Assembly: GCA_016872155.1 (NCBI GenBank)
Contig: VHBB01000006.1
Span: 1-64,000 of the forward strand
Reading direction: 5' to 3'
DNA: 64,000 nt
Origin: Sphingomonadales bacterium
GTDB taxonomy: Bacteria; Bacteroidota; Bacteroidia; Chitinophagales; Chitinophagaceae
Of the stretch, positions 46,441 through 57,414 are shown piece by piece (position 1 is the first letter of the stretch; each line of letters begins with the position of its first letter). Below the pieces are notes generated by a model, which had not been told where the DNA came from, ran no database searches, and worked only from the letters and a program-made list of their open reading frames with translations. A program made the position numbers and the translations under genes.

Positions 46441-48630
46441 TTAGCGCAAGAACAGCATCTCACGGTACTTAGGCAAGTACCACTCCTTATCATCAACCAG
46501 TAATTCTAATTTGTCTACGTGGTAGCGAATCTCGTCAAAGAAGCTGTCCTTTACTTTCTTTTGATAGGCAATGGCCTTGTCGCGCGTATCGGTTAGTTTA
46601 TTACAACTTTTGCGCGCCTCGATCATCTTTTCTACCAAGTCGCTGGTCTTATTGATGTGCGTAGAGATCTCTTCGAGAATTTGCAGTTGATTTGCAAATC
46701 CGGATTCTTTTATCCCGGCTTCTTTAAGTCCGCGAATATTCGAAGCCAGCAGGTTTTGATAGCGAATGGCAGCCGGTAAAATATGACTGGTGGCCAGTTC
46801 TCCCATCATGCGGCTTTCGATCTGTACTTTCTTGATGTATTTCTCTAATTCAATCTCATGACGGGCCTCCAATTCTTGGTGCGAGTAAATGCCATTGTTT
46901 TGAAAAAGGTCTTTTGCTTTTTTGGTTACCATGGCATCGAGTGCGAGTGGGGTGGTCTTTACGTTGGGTAGACCGCGTTTTTCGGCCTCTTTCTCCCAGG
47001 CTTCGCTGTATCCATCTCCTTCGAACAAAACTTTTTCGCTCTTGATAATATACTCGCGAATCACTTGCATAATGGCTATCTCTTTCTTCTCTCCCTTTTC
47101 GATAAGGGTGTCAACCTCTTTTTTGAAATCGCGCAAGGTCTGTGCCATGATGGTATTGAGTACTGTCATGGGATTGGCGCAGTTAGCGGAAGATCCTACC
47201 GCACGAAACTCGAATTTGTTTCCGGTAAAGGCAAAGGGCGATGTACGATTGCGATCGGTATTGTCCATCAACAACTCAGGGATACTCTTGTGGATGTCGA
47301 TCTTGAGCAGACTCTCATCGGTCTCGTCCATGCCGGCCGATACTCTTTCTTTTACATCATTGAGTACTTTACTAAGGTATTGACCGGTAAACACAGAGAT
47401 GATGGCCGGAGGGGCTTCGTTCGCACCCAGGCGGTGATCGTTGGGGGCCGAGGCGATCGAGGCGCGCAGCACATCGGCGTAGTCGTGTACGGCCTTGATG
47501 GTATTGACAAAAAATGTCAGGAACATCAGGTTGGTCTTGGGCGTCTTGCCGGGGGCCAACAGGTTGACACCAGTATCGGTAGCCATGCTCCAGTTGTTAT
47601 GCTTTCCGCTTCCGTTAATGCCGGCAAAAGGTTTTTCGTGCAGCAGCACGCGCAGGTTATGTCGGCGGGCCACTCTTTCCATCACATCCATGAGCAGCGA
47701 ATTGTGATCGACGGCTACACTCACCTCTTCGAAGATGGGGGCGCACTCAAATTGAGCAGGGGCCACTTCGTTATGGCGCGTGCGTAGCGGAATACCCAGT
47801 TTGTAAGATTCGTTCTCAAAGTCACGCATATAGGCGTAGACTCGCTCGGGGATCGAACCAAAATAATGATCTTCTAATTGTTGATTTTTGGCAGAGGAAT
47901 GTCCGTACACCGTGCGTCCGGTCATCAACAGGTCGGGGCGGGCATTGAACAGCGCCTCATCCATTACAAAATATTCCTGCTCCCAACCCAGTGTAACGGT
48001 AACCTTGCTTACATTTTTATCAAAGTAGTTGCAAACATCAGTGGCCGCCTTGCTCAGTGCCTCGGTAGCTTTTAGTAAGGGAGCTTTGTAGTCGAGGGAT
48101 TCTCCGGTGTAAGAAACAAAGATGGTAGGAATGCATAGTGTCTTACCGTTTCCGATTTCAATGACAAAGGGAGGAGACGAAGGGTCCCAGGCAGTGTAAC
48201 CTCTGGCTTCGAAGGTAGCGCGCAGCCCTCCGCTCGGAAAAGAAGATGCATCGGGTTCTTGCTGAATAAGAGCGGCTCCATCGAATTCTTCGATGGCCGT
48301 GCCATCACTCTTAAGGGTAAAGAATGAATCGTGTTTCTCGGCCGTTGTGCCGGTAAGTGGTTGAAACCAGTGCGTATAGTGTGTTACTCCTTTTGTCTCG
48401 GCCCACGCTCTCATTCCATTGGCGATCTGGTTGGCCATATCGCGATCTATCTTGTGACCTGCTTTCACAGAGGCGCGAAGACTTTTAAAAGCCTCATCGC
48501 TGAGAAACTCGCGGGCCGTCTTCATGGTAAATACATTAGCGGCAAAAAAGCTGGTCGTCTTGTTGGGACTTCCTACTTGTACGCTACTCTTATCGGAGAG
48601 TTGTCTAATGGCATCAAAGCGGAGTGACAT
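46441..48630 (-). CDS. glnN: glutamine synthetase type III
   Basis: A 729-residue GSIII that ligates ammonia to glutamate with ATP. The family-specific N-terminal domain (about 1-200) precedes the catalytic core, where LGWEQEYF holds active-site glutamates and GINGSGKHNNWSMAT the ATP/NH3 segment. EARHEIELEKYIKK in the C-terminal helix bundle also fits. GSIII forms dodecamers and is the main GS in many Bacteroidota. A minus-strand promoter TTTG-N19-TTGCTTTG (48648-48678) precedes it. It is divergent from purL, and GlnN product feeds both purL and pyrG, the next two genes. Confidence 0.96.
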   Translation of the reverse strand: MSLRFDAIRQLSDKSSVQVGSPNKTTSFFAANVFTMKTAREFLSDEAFKSLRASVKAGHKIDRDMANQIANGMRAWAETKGVTHYTHWFQPLTGTTAEKHDSFFTLKSDGTAIEEFDGAALIQQEPDASSFPSGGLRATFEARGYTAWDPSSPPFVIEIGNGKTLCIPTIFVSYTGESLDYKAPLLKATEALSKAATDVCNYFDKNVSKVTVTLGWEQEYFVMDEALFNARPDLLMTGRTVYGHSSAKNQQLEDHYFGSIPERVYAYMRDFENESYKLGIPLRTRHNEVAPAQFECAPIFEEVSVAVDHNSLLMDVMERVARRHNLRVLLHEKPFAGINGSGKHNNWSMATDTGVNLLAPGKTPKTNLMFLTFFVNTIKAVHDYADVLRASIASAPNDHRLGANEAPPAIISVFTGQYLSKVLNDVKERVSAGMDETDESLLKIDIHKSIPELLMDNTDRNRTSPFAFTGNKFEFRAVGSSANCANPMTVLNTIMAQTLRDFKKEVDTLIEKGEKKEIAIMQVIREYIIKSEKVLFEGDGYSEAWEKEAEKRGLPNVKTTPLALDAMVTKKAKDLFQNNGIYSHQELEARHEIELEKYIKKVQIESRMMGELATSHILPAAIRYQNLLASNIRGLKEAGIKESGFANQLQILEEISTHINKTSDLVEKMIEARKSCNKLTDTRDKAIAYQKKVKDSFFDEIRYHVDKLELLVDDKEWYLPKYREMLFLR

Positions 48631-48647
48631 GGTATTTTAATTTTGAG

Positions 48648-48678
48648 CAAAGCAACATAAATTATTCAAGAAATCAAA
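48648..48678 (-). promoter_or_regulatory. promoter of glnN
   Basis: TTTG (48675-48678) and TTGCTTTG (48648-48655) are separated by 19 bases on the minus strand. The -7 box has one mismatch to TAnnTTTG. The start codon is 17 bases downstream. Confidence 0.6.
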
Positions 48679-48742
48679 TAAATTGGCCTGTATGGTGGAA
48701 AAAATGTGGTTTTATATTGTTTGAGGGTCAATTTTAGGGTCG

Positions 48743-48755
48743 ATTTAGAATAAAT
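48743..48755. promoter_or_regulatory. palindrome in the glnN-purL intergenic region
   Basis: ATTTA-gaa-TAAAT is a 5-3-5 inverted repeat, about 112 bases from glnN and 103 from purL. The same 13 bases form the centre of the palindrome at 5695-5711. A very AT-rich stretch follows (48756-48778). It is a candidate operator, not demonstrated. Confidence 0.33.
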
Positions 48756-48828
48756 ATATTATATTATTAAAATAGTTAATGTGTAGTGAAAGGGAACAAC
48801 TTTTGCTAGTTGGCCCCCTTCAATCTTG

Positions 48829-48836
48829 TAGCTTTG
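48829..48836 (+). promoter_or_regulatory. -7 box of purL
   Basis: TAGCTTTG is an exact TAnnTTTG match 22 bases before the ATG. Candidate -33 elements are TTG at 48810-48812 (16-base spacer) and TTTG at 48802-48805 (23-base spacer). Confidence 0.6.
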
Positions 48837-48858
48837 TGCAGCAATTTTAACTAACCCC

Positions 48859-51081
48859 ATGAACGTTACCGTCTCTACCGCCGAGCAACTTCGCCTGACC
48901 GCCGCGGAATTCGATTTGATCTGCCAAAAACTAGGTCGCACCCCCAACTTTAATGAACTCTGCGCTTTTTCTGGCATGTGGAGCGAGCACTGTAGTTACA
49001 AGAATTCCATCAAGTGGTTAAAGACACTGCCTCGCGAAGGCGGGCGCATGTTGGTAAAGGCAGGCGAAGAGAACGCAGGGTTAATGGACATCGGGGATGG
49101 ATTGGGTGTTGTGTTCAAGATCGAATCACATAATCATCCGTCGGCCATTGAACCCTTTCAGGGTGCAGCCACCGGTGTGGGCGGAATTCACAGAGATATT
49201 TTTACCATGGGCGCGCGTCCTATTGCAGCGCTCAACTCACTTCGCTTTGGTCAACTCGACGACGAAAAGACCAAGCACTTACTGGCGGGTGTGGTGCATG
49301 GCATTGGACACTATGGAAATTGTTTTGGCGTGCCAACGGTAGGGGGCGAGATCTATTTTGATGCCAGCTATCAGACCAATCCACTCGTCAATGCCATGAG
49401 TGTGGGTATCGTAAAAGCTGGTCAAACCGTCTCTGCTACCGCAGCGGGTGTAGGTAATCCGGTACTCTTCGTCGGAAGTGCCACCGGTAAGGATGGAATC
49501 GGAGGGGCTTCATTTGCCTCGGCCGACATTACGGCCGAAAGTGCGCAGGAGTTGCCGGCTGTTCAAGTGGGCGATCCCTTTCAAGAAAAAAAATTATTGG
49601 AAGCTTGTCTCGAGGTCATCGCTACCGGCGCCGTCGTAGGTATGCAAGATATGGGCGCGGCTGGTATAATTTGTTCTACCGCAGAGATGAGTGCCAAAGG
49701 TGGGGTGGGTATGAGAATCGATCTTGACAAAGTACCCACTCGTCAACCGAATATGAAGACCTGGGAGTTATTGTTGAGCGAGAGCCAGGAAAGAATGCTG
49801 TTGGTGGCTAAGAAAGGAGAAGAAGAAAAAGTTAGCAAGGTCTTTGAAAAATGGGATCTGCCCTGTTCTGTGATCGGCGAGGTCACGAGCGATGGCATAC
49901 TTAATTTTTATATGCACGGGCAGCTCGAAGCTTCCATTCCGGCCGAAGAACTGGTGTTGGGAGGAGGAGCTCCTCAATACGATAGAGACTACCAACGCCC
50001 CGAATACTTTGATCGCATTGCCGCGTTTGATCCGTCTGCCATTACGCTTCCTGCCGACTTGCAACGCACGGCCGAAAAACTGATCGCACTACCCAGTATC
50101 GCCTCTAAGCGATGGATCTTTCGCCAATACGATAGCATGGTCGGTACGGCCAACACCAATACGAACGCGCCCTCCGATGCCGCCGTTGTAGCCGTAAAGG
50201 AAACCACCAAGGGATTGGCCGTTACCACCGATTGCAATAGTCGCTATGTGTACGCCGATCCTCGCAAAGGAGCTATGATCGCCGTAAGTGAAGCGGCGCG
50301 CAATATTGTTTGCTCCGGTGGACTTCCACTGGGGGTTACCAACTGTCTCAACTTTGGTAATCCATACGACGTTGGCGTGTATTATCAATTTACCGAAGCC
50401 ATTCAGGGAATGGGCGAGGCCTGTCGAAAATTCGATACGCCGGTAACAGGCGGAAACGTTAGTTTTTATAATCAAAACCCCGATGGTCCCGTTCATCCCA
50501 CTCCTACGATCGGTATGGTAGGATTGCTAGACGATCTCGCCAATAAGATGACACTCGGCTTCAAGAATGAAGAGGACGAGATCTATTTGCTCGGCACCAT
50601 CACCAACGATCTGGGTTGTTCTGAATATTTGCACCGTCTTTGCGGGGTTACGCATTCTCCGGCCCCCTATTTTGAGTTGAACCAAGAGTTTGCCCTGCAG
50701 CAATTGGTTCGTTCGCTTATTGAGGCCCAATTGATCGCAAGCGCCCATGATGTAAGCGAAGGGGGTCTTATTACCACCTTGCTTGAGAAAAGTTTTGTAG
50801 CCGGCAAAGGCTTTTCCGTTAAGAGTCCCGAGCGAGCCCACGATGGTAAGCCGCTTCGTTCGGATGCCTGTTGGTTTGGAGAGGGCCAAAGTCGTATCGT
50901 GGTAAGCGTATCACCTGCACACCGCACCGCCTTTTTGCAACATGTGGCCAAGGGCCCGGTTCCGGTTACCCTATTAGGTAAGGTAGAAGGCCAAGCCGTA
51001 GCGGTCGATGGGCAGTCTTGGGGGGCGGTCGCTGACTGGCGACATCGCTATGACACCGCTATTGAATCTCAGTTAGGGTAA
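48859..51081 (+). CDS. purL: phosphoribosylformylglycinamidine synthase, small PurL subunit
   Basis: A 740-residue PurL, the amide-forming ATPase of purine step 4. Its length matches the small form that needs PurQ (glutaminase) and PurS from elsewhere, not the 1,200-residue fused form. Signatures: FSGMWSEHCSYKNS near 40, KIESHNHPSAIEPFQGAATGVGG, and QDMGAAGIICSTAEMSAKGGVGM. A TAGCTTTG box (48829-48836) lies 22 bases upstream. It is divergent from glnN; pyrG follows after 120 bases and probably has its own promoter (TACCTTTA near 51099). Confidence 0.96.
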   Translation: MNVTVSTAEQLRLTAAEFDLICQKLGRTPNFNELCAFSGMWSEHCSYKNSIKWLKTLPREGGRMLVKAGEENAGLMDIGDGLGVVFKIESHNHPSAIEPFQGAATGVGGIHRDIFTMGARPIAALNSLRFGQLDDEKTKHLLAGVVHGIGHYGNCFGVPTVGGEIYFDASYQTNPLVNAMSVGIVKAGQTVSATAAGVGNPVLFVGSATGKDGIGGASFASADITAESAQELPAVQVGDPFQEKKLLEACLEVIATGAVVGMQDMGAAGIICSTAEMSAKGGVGMRIDLDKVPTRQPNMKTWELLLSESQERMLLVAKKGEEEKVSKVFEKWDLPCSVIGEVTSDGILNFYMHGQLEASIPAEELVLGGGAPQYDRDYQRPEYFDRIAAFDPSAITLPADLQRTAEKLIALPSIASKRWIFRQYDSMVGTANTNTNAPSDAAVVAVKETTKGLAVTTDCNSRYVYADPRKGAMIAVSEAARNIVCSGGLPLGVTNCLNFGNPYDVGVYYQFTEAIQGMGEACRKFDTPVTGGNVSFYNQNPDGPVHPTPTIGMVGLLDDLANKMTLGFKNEEDEIYLLGTITNDLGCSEYLHRLCGVTHSPAPYFELNQEFALQQLVRSLIEAQLIASAHDVSEGGLITTLLEKSFVAGKGFSVKSPERAHDGKPLRSDACWFGEGQSRIVVSVSPAHRTAFLQHVAKGPVPVTLLGKVEGQAVAVDGQSWGAVADWRHRYDTAIESQLG

Positions 51082-51195
51082 ACCAATATTCCCTTACCTT
51101 TACATGACCTCCTGTACTTTTTTTCATTTCTTTTTTAAGGCTTACTAAAGTGCTCGCAGGTCAATTGATTAGTGGTTCGTACTAAAAAAAATTGA

Positions 51196-52848
<1,653 letters not shown>

Positions 52849-52852
52849 GCCC

Positions 52853-52880
52853 TTGCTCAACGGGCGTTCCCTTATCTTTG
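52853..52880 (+). promoter_or_regulatory. promoter of yidC
   Basis: TTG (52853-52855), 17 bases, then TATCTTTG (52873-52880). The leader to the ATG at 52912 is 31 bases. Confidence 0.6.
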
Positions 52881-52911
52881 TCGCCCCAGTTACAAGCCAA
52901 ACTATAAGGTC

Positions 52912-54759
52912 ATGAACTTTGATCGCAATTCGGTTACCGGTTTTATTATTCTCGCCGTTCTTTTTTTTGGATATTTCTATTACACCAACGAAGAGCAAGC
53001 CGCTTACAATAAGGCCAAGGCCCGTCAACAATTTGTGGCCGATTCTATTGCCAAGGCCAATCGCCCTGCCGTTGATACGGCCGCCCTGCGGGCCGACACC
53101 TTCCGGGCCGATAGTTTAAACCGATCGGCATCTGCGGGCTATTTTGCCAATGCTGTTTTGGGGACTCCTCAGGTTGTTACCCTAGAGAACAATTTGATGA
53201 AGGTCTCCTTTACCACACTGGGTGCTCAGGTAGCCGATGTGCAACTAACCGGTTATGCGCAGCACAAAGACAGTGCTCGGGTCGTACTGGCCAAAGGGCT
53301 TTACAATCAATTTAATTATACCGTAAGAACCGGCAACAATAGCACCGCGCAAATCTCCGATCTGCTTTTTGAAGCTGACGCTGTAGCTACGGCGCCCGAC
53401 GGGAGTAAGACCCTGCGGCTCTCGCTAGTTTCGCCCGATAGCAGTATGCCTACTTCAATTACACACGTATTTACCATACATCCCGATAGTTATCTTATCG
53501 ATTTTTATATCGAGATGCAAGGCACGGAGCGGCTGCTTACACAAGGGCAACTGTCTTTGCTATGGCAGTACGAAGCCTTTAAGCAAGAGGAGGATATTGC
53601 CTACGAAAAGCAAAATACGCAAGTAGGTTTCGAAGAGGGTGGCGAGTTCGACTACTTTACCATAGGAAACAGAACCGAGGTTTCCTTTACCAAGCCCGTT
53701 TCTTGGTTGGGGGTTCGCCAACGTTTTTTCTTTGCGGCGCTAGCCGCTGCCACTCCCTTTACCTCGGGTCAGCTCTCGTGGACACTACCCAACGATTCGT
53801 TGGGGGTGGTGGTTCGTAGTACGGCCGCTTTAAAGATGCAATTGCCCGCCAGCGGAGCGGCCCGCGCAGCGCTGCATCTTTATTATGGTCCTTCCGATTA
53901 CCAGGTGCTAAAGAAGATGCCCTATGGTTTTGACCGCGTAGTAAACCTGGGCCAAGGGGTCTATGCTTTTGTACGCCCCATCAATAAGTATATTATTGTC
54001 CCCATCTTTGATTTTATGCGCAACCTGAGCGGAGCCAACCTAGGATTGGCCATTGCGCTACTGACCCTGTTTATTCGCTTGGTAACGTCTCCGCTTACCT
54101 ATTCGAGTTACCTGAGCGGCGCCAAGATGAAGGCCTTGCGCCCAGAGATCAACAAGCTCAAAGAAAAGTTCGGTGACGATCAACAGTCCATTAGCATGGA
54201 GCAGATGAAATTGTTCCGCGAGGCCGGGGTCAATCCGCTGGGGGGCTGTATACCCGCGCTCTTGCAGATCCCCATCTTCTTTGCGTTATTTAGTTTCTTT
54301 AATTCAGAGATCGCACTGCGAGGTGCCTCATTCTTGTGGGCCCAAGATCTCTCGGCCTACGATGCTCCATTGCGTTTTGGTTTTCATATTCCACTTTTTG
54401 GCGATCACCTGAGTTTGTTCAATCTGCTGGCCACCCTTACCAGTTTATTGATCTCGGTATATAGCATGAGCATGAGCCCGGACCAAAGTAATCCGGTCAT
54501 GAAGTACATGCCGTATATCTTTCCGTTCTTTATGCTCTTTTTCTTTAACAACCTCCCTTCGGCCCTTACTTGGTATTATACGGTCTCTAACCTGATTACC
54601 CTGGCCATGCAGTTCGTCATACAGAATTACATTATTGACCACGATAAAATCTTGGTACAGATTCAAGAGAATAGAAAAAAGCCAAAGTCAAAATCAAAGT
54701 GGCAGCAGAAGTTAGAAGAATTGCAAGAGCAGCAAAAAAAAATTAAGGACCGAAAATAA
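52912..54759 (+). CDS. yidC: membrane protein insertase YidC
   Basis: A 615-residue insertase that takes membrane proteins from SRP or SecYEG. Helix 1 is at about 7-25 (FIILAVLFFGYFYY). The large periplasmic domain (about 60-350) is followed by the conserved core: helix 2 region GANLGLAIALLTLFIRLVTSPL with the groove arginine, NPLGGCIPALLQIPIFFALF, and the terminal helices SALTWYYTVSNLITL. The basic C-tail (RKKPKSKSKW, then QQKKIKDRK) is of the ribosome-binding kind. An exact promoter, TTG-N17-TATCTTTG (52853-52880), precedes it. The GLPGLI gene follows 36 bases later. Confidence 0.95.
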   Translation: MNFDRNSVTGFIILAVLFFGYFYYTNEEQAAYNKAKARQQFVADSIAKANRPAVDTAALRADTFRADSLNRSASAGYFANAVLGTPQVVTLENNLMKVSFTTLGAQVADVQLTGYAQHKDSARVVLAKGLYNQFNYTVRTGNNSTAQISDLLFEADAVATAPDGSKTLRLSLVSPDSSMPTSITHVFTIHPDSYLIDFYIEMQGTERLLTQGQLSLLWQYEAFKQEEDIAYEKQNTQVGFEEGGEFDYFTIGNRTEVSFTKPVSWLGVRQRFFFAALAAATPFTSGQLSWTLPNDSLGVVVRSTAALKMQLPASGAARAALHLYYGPSDYQVLKKMPYGFDRVVNLGQGVYAFVRPINKYIIVPIFDFMRNLSGANLGLAIALLTLFIRLVTSPLTYSSYLSGAKMKALRPEINKLKEKFGDDQQSISMEQMKLFREAGVNPLGGCIPALLQIPIFFALFSFFNSEIALRGASFLWAQDLSAYDAPLRFGFHIPLFGDHLSLFNLLATLTSLLISVYSMSMSPDQSNPVMKYMPYIFPFFMLFFFNNLPSALTWYYTVSNLITLAMQFVIQNYIIDHDKILVQIQENRKKPKSKSKWQQKLEELQEQQKKIKDRK

Positions 54760-54795
54760 TTGCAGTAAATTACTGTGTCTAATCGGTGCCGGCAG

Positions 54796-55434
54796 ATGAA
54801 CAGAAAATTCCTTTTGGGGCTTTTGTGCGCAGCATGCTTATGTTCAGGCTTGCAGGCCCAGCGCAGGCTTACCGAAGCTACCCTGGTTTATAAGATCTAT
54901 TTCGACGAGGCCGATACGATAGCAGGCTCTTCTGTTCACCTGCAAGAGGCCCAAAGCATCTCTTACCTAAAGGGAGCCAACAGTCGAACCGACCTCGTAA
55001 CCCAGGCCGGAAAGCAATCGACTCTCTTTATTAGCAAGACTGCACAGGTGGTGTTGCTTAAGGAGTATGGGGGGCAACGCTACCTGACCCGCCTGAGCCT
55101 GCAACAATGGGAACAATCCAACAAGAAATACCGAGAGGCCACGATTCAATTTTTCTCGGATACGCTTCGAATAGCAGGCTATCGCTGCAACAAGGCGGTG
55201 GCTACGATGGCTGATGGAAGTACGTTCTCTATTTGGTACACTGGCGAGCTGGTTCCGCTTAATAAAGAATTTTTACCAATGGCAGGGGCCCTGCCCGGTC
55301 TTATCTTGTCGTTTGAGACCCTGCTGGGCGAACGTAAGGTTCGCTATACGATCGACCAGCTCTTATTTAATCCTGTGCCACAGGTGTTGTTCGATATACC
55401 TGAGTCAGGGTATCGATTGTTAGAAGCGCAGTAA
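54796..55434 (+). CDS. GLPGLI-family secreted protein
   Basis: A 212-residue protein from the ATG at 54796. The signal peptide ends GLQAQ. The defining motif appears as GALPGLIL at about 165-172. The rest is a beta-rich, lipocalin-like repeat pattern (YKIYFDEADTIAG, RYLTRLSL, VRYTIDQLL). Members are exported, specific to Bacteroidota and of unknown function. It lies 36 bases after yidC on the same strand. The frame opens at a GTG at 54775, which I reject because it would lengthen the N-terminus before the signal peptide. Confidence 0.88.
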   Translation: MNRKFLLGLLCAACLCSGLQAQRRLTEATLVYKIYFDEADTIAGSSVHLQEAQSISYLKGANSRTDLVTQAGKQSTLFISKTAQVVLLKEYGGQRYLTRLSLQQWEQSNKKYREATIQFFSDTLRIAGYRCNKAVATMADGSTFSIWYTGELVPLNKEFLPMAGALPGLILSFETLLGERKVRYTIDQLLFNPVPQVLFDIPESGYRLLEAQ

Positions 55435-55460
55435 GAGAGTCGGAAATAAGAAAAGAAAGA

Positions 55461-55826
55461 TCAGGGATTGCGCAAGGAGCGATTGCCGAATTCCACTTTG
55501 ACCTTGTTGACCAAAACGTTCTTGCGAAGAGGCAGGGTAAATGAGTTTTTGCCCACTTGCATGGTTACGTCGGCATTGATGCGGATGACACGTTGTTGAT
55601 CGGGGGCCAGTACGGTATTGCCGCGAAAATTATAACCGGAGCGAAGCGAAAGGGTACCGTCAAAAGAAAGGGTACGGCCGCTGAGCAGTTTGCGGGTAAA
55701 GGTGGACTGCCTTTTTTTGCCATCGCCAAGGGTAGCATAGGCGGCGACCCCGGTCAAGAGGAAGATGGCCAGCGCCAATAAGCGGGGGTTCGGCAAAAAG
55801 CGATATGGTAGTCTATGCTTGTGCAT
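55461..55826 (-). CDS. small exported protein of unknown function
   Basis: A 121-residue protein. A basic N-terminus leads to a hydrophobic helix (about 16-32, LLALAIFLLTGVAAYA), then a beta-rich, basic remainder (SFDGTLSLRSGYNFRGNTVLAPDQQRV and an RKNVLVNKVKVEFG end). No family was recognised. The promoter is a perfect TTTG-N19-TAATTTTG at 55833-55863, and the ATG lies 6 bases after it, so the mRNA is essentially leaderless. It converges on the GLPGLI gene with 26 bases between. A structural or periplasmic role is a guess. The strong promoter suggests real expression. Confidence 0.72.
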   Translation of the reverse strand: MHKHRLPYRFLPNPRLLALAIFLLTGVAAYATLGDGKKRQSTFTRKLLSGRTLSFDGTLSLRSGYNFRGNTVLAPDQQRVIRINADVTMQVGKNSFTLPLRKNVLVNKVKVEFGNRSLRNP

Positions 55827-55832
55827 TTGTTA

Positions 55833-55863
55833 CAAAATTACAAAACAAAATATTTATAACAAA
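55833..55863 (-). promoter_or_regulatory. promoter of the small exported protein gene
   Basis: TTTG (55860-55863) and TAATTTTG (55833-55840) with a 19-base spacer, a full match to the Bacteroidota consensus. The ATG begins 6 bases downstream. Confidence 0.75.
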
Positions 55864-55956
55864 GTTGATTTTTTTGAAAAATACACAGTTGGGGATAAAA
55901 CCCTGAGGCTCTGTACGATGTTTTTGTAGTAAATTGTTGAATACAAAGCAAAAGCC

Positions 55957-57372
55957 ATGGCAGAGCACACCCCCAGCGAAGAAAGAGAGGAAATGGCTGA
56001 GCTGCTCAGTCAGTTTGAGCAGCTTCGAACAGGCGGAGCACACTCGTTCTTAGAAGAAGACGCCTTTGAGAAGATCATCGACCATTTTCAGCAAAAAGAG
56101 CAACTCGACAAGGCCCTCGAGGCCGCCCATTTGGCCGTGGAGCGGTTTCCGTATTCATCTTCTTTACAAATACGCAAGGCCGATATTTTACTGGTGCATC
56201 GTCGCTATCGCGAAGGGCTCCGCGTGCTAGACCAGGCACATTTGCTCGATAGTCGCGATATTAACATTTATATTTTGCGCACCGATGCTTACTTGGCCCT
56301 TGATCAACAAGACAAGGCTGTGGCCTTATTAGAGGAGGCCCTTCAGCATTTTGAGGGCGAAGAAAGGGTAGAGCTCTTGTTCGAGTTGGCCGATGTCTAT
56401 GATGATTACGAAGACTTCGATAAAGTATTCGATTGTCTTAAGGGAGTGCTCGAGGTTGATCCCATCAACGAAGAGGCCTTGTACAAAATTTGTTTTTGGA
56501 CCGATTTTACTGGGCGCAACGAAGAGGGGATCAAACTGCATCTAAAGATCTTGGACGATCATCCGTACAGCGAACTGGCTTGGTTTAACCTGGGTGCTGC
56601 TTACCAGGGGCTCAAGCTTTACGAAAAATCGATCGATGCCTATAAATATGCAACGGCCATCGAGGATAAGTTTGATTATGCTTATCGCAATATGGGGGAT
56701 GCCTTTATACGGCTACGAAAATACCGGGAGGCCATCGAGGTGTTAGAGCGCGTGCACGAGCTGGCCAAGCCCGAGGATGTGATCTACGAGGCTATTGGCT
56801 ATTGCTTCGAAAAGTTAAAGCAGCCGGCACAAGCCCGATTCAATTACCGCAAGGCCTCGCACCTACGACAAGAGGACAGCCGCATCCTTTATAAAATAGC
56901 CTGCACCTACTATAACGAACAAAGCTGGGAGGCAGCCTACAAGCAAGTCGATACGGCCATTCGCATGCATCGCAGTCAATTCGATTACCAGGTATTGGCC
57001 GGCGAATGCTGTGTGCAATTGGGTCGCACCAAAGAAGCGGTACAGCATTTTATGCAGGCCGTGCGCGCCAAGCCTCGCAACAAGGCCGGTTGGGAATCGC
57101 TGATTCTTTGTCTGTACCAGGCCGAGTGGTGGAGCGAGGCCCTGTTGCAAACCTCACTGGCACTGCAAGCCACCAAGAACAAACCCCTTTTCTTGTATTA
57201 TAAGGCTGCCGTCTTGTTCGGATCCGGTCAACCCAAAGAAGGGTTGTTGCAGCTCGAAGAAGCACTCCATCAAGACGCCAGATTGCTAAAGCGATTTGTC
57301 TCGCTGCGCCCCTCTATTTTGCAAAATCCGCAGGTCGTTGACCTGCTGGCTCGCTATAAGCGAAAGGCCTAA
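55957..57372 (+). CDS. tetratricopeptide-repeat protein
   Basis: A 471-residue protein of about ten TPR-like helix pairs with no signal peptide, so it is cytoplasmic. The N-terminal 25 residues are acidic (EREEMAELLSQFEQL). Repeats are best seen at about 50-70 (AAHLAVERFPYSSSLQIRKADILL), 190-230 (NLGAAYQGLKLYEKSIDAYKYA) and 255-300. TPR proteins are scaffolds for partner proteins. Similar proteins are present across Bacteroidota. No partner is evident nearby; the phosphosulfolactate gene follows 42 bases later. Confidence 0.85.
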   Translation: MAEHTPSEEREEMAELLSQFEQLRTGGAHSFLEEDAFEKIIDHFQQKEQLDKALEAAHLAVERFPYSSSLQIRKADILLVHRRYREGLRVLDQAHLLDSRDINIYILRTDAYLALDQQDKAVALLEEALQHFEGEERVELLFELADVYDDYEDFDKVFDCLKGVLEVDPINEEALYKICFWTDFTGRNEEGIKLHLKILDDHPYSELAWFNLGAAYQGLKLYEKSIDAYKYATAIEDKFDYAYRNMGDAFIRLRKYREAIEVLERVHELAKPEDVIYEAIGYCFEKLKQPAQARFNYRKASHLRQEDSRILYKIACTYYNEQSWEAAYKQVDTAIRMHRSQFDYQVLAGECCVQLGRTKEAVQHFMQAVRAKPRNKAGWESLILCLYQAEWWSEALLQTSLALQATKNKPLFLYYKAAVLFGSGQPKEGLLQLEEALHQDARLLKRFVSLRPSILQNPQVVDLLARYKRKA

Positions 57373-57401
57373 GGGGTTGAACTTCGTTTTGCAATTGGCA
57401 T

Positions 57402-57409
57402 TACATTTG
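57402..57409 (+). promoter_or_regulatory. -7 box directly before the phosphosulfolactate synthase start
   Basis: TACATTTG is an exact TAnnTTTG match. A TTG at 57377-57379 lies 22 bases upstream. The ATG is 5 bases downstream, so a leaderless mRNA is likely. Confidence 0.55.
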
Positions 57410-57414
57410 CACCT

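Noticed and set aside
47065-47787. 240-codon plus-strand frame over glnN
   Set aside because: It lies wholly antisense to an intact, well-recognised glnN and encodes no recognisable domain; a shadow of codon bias.
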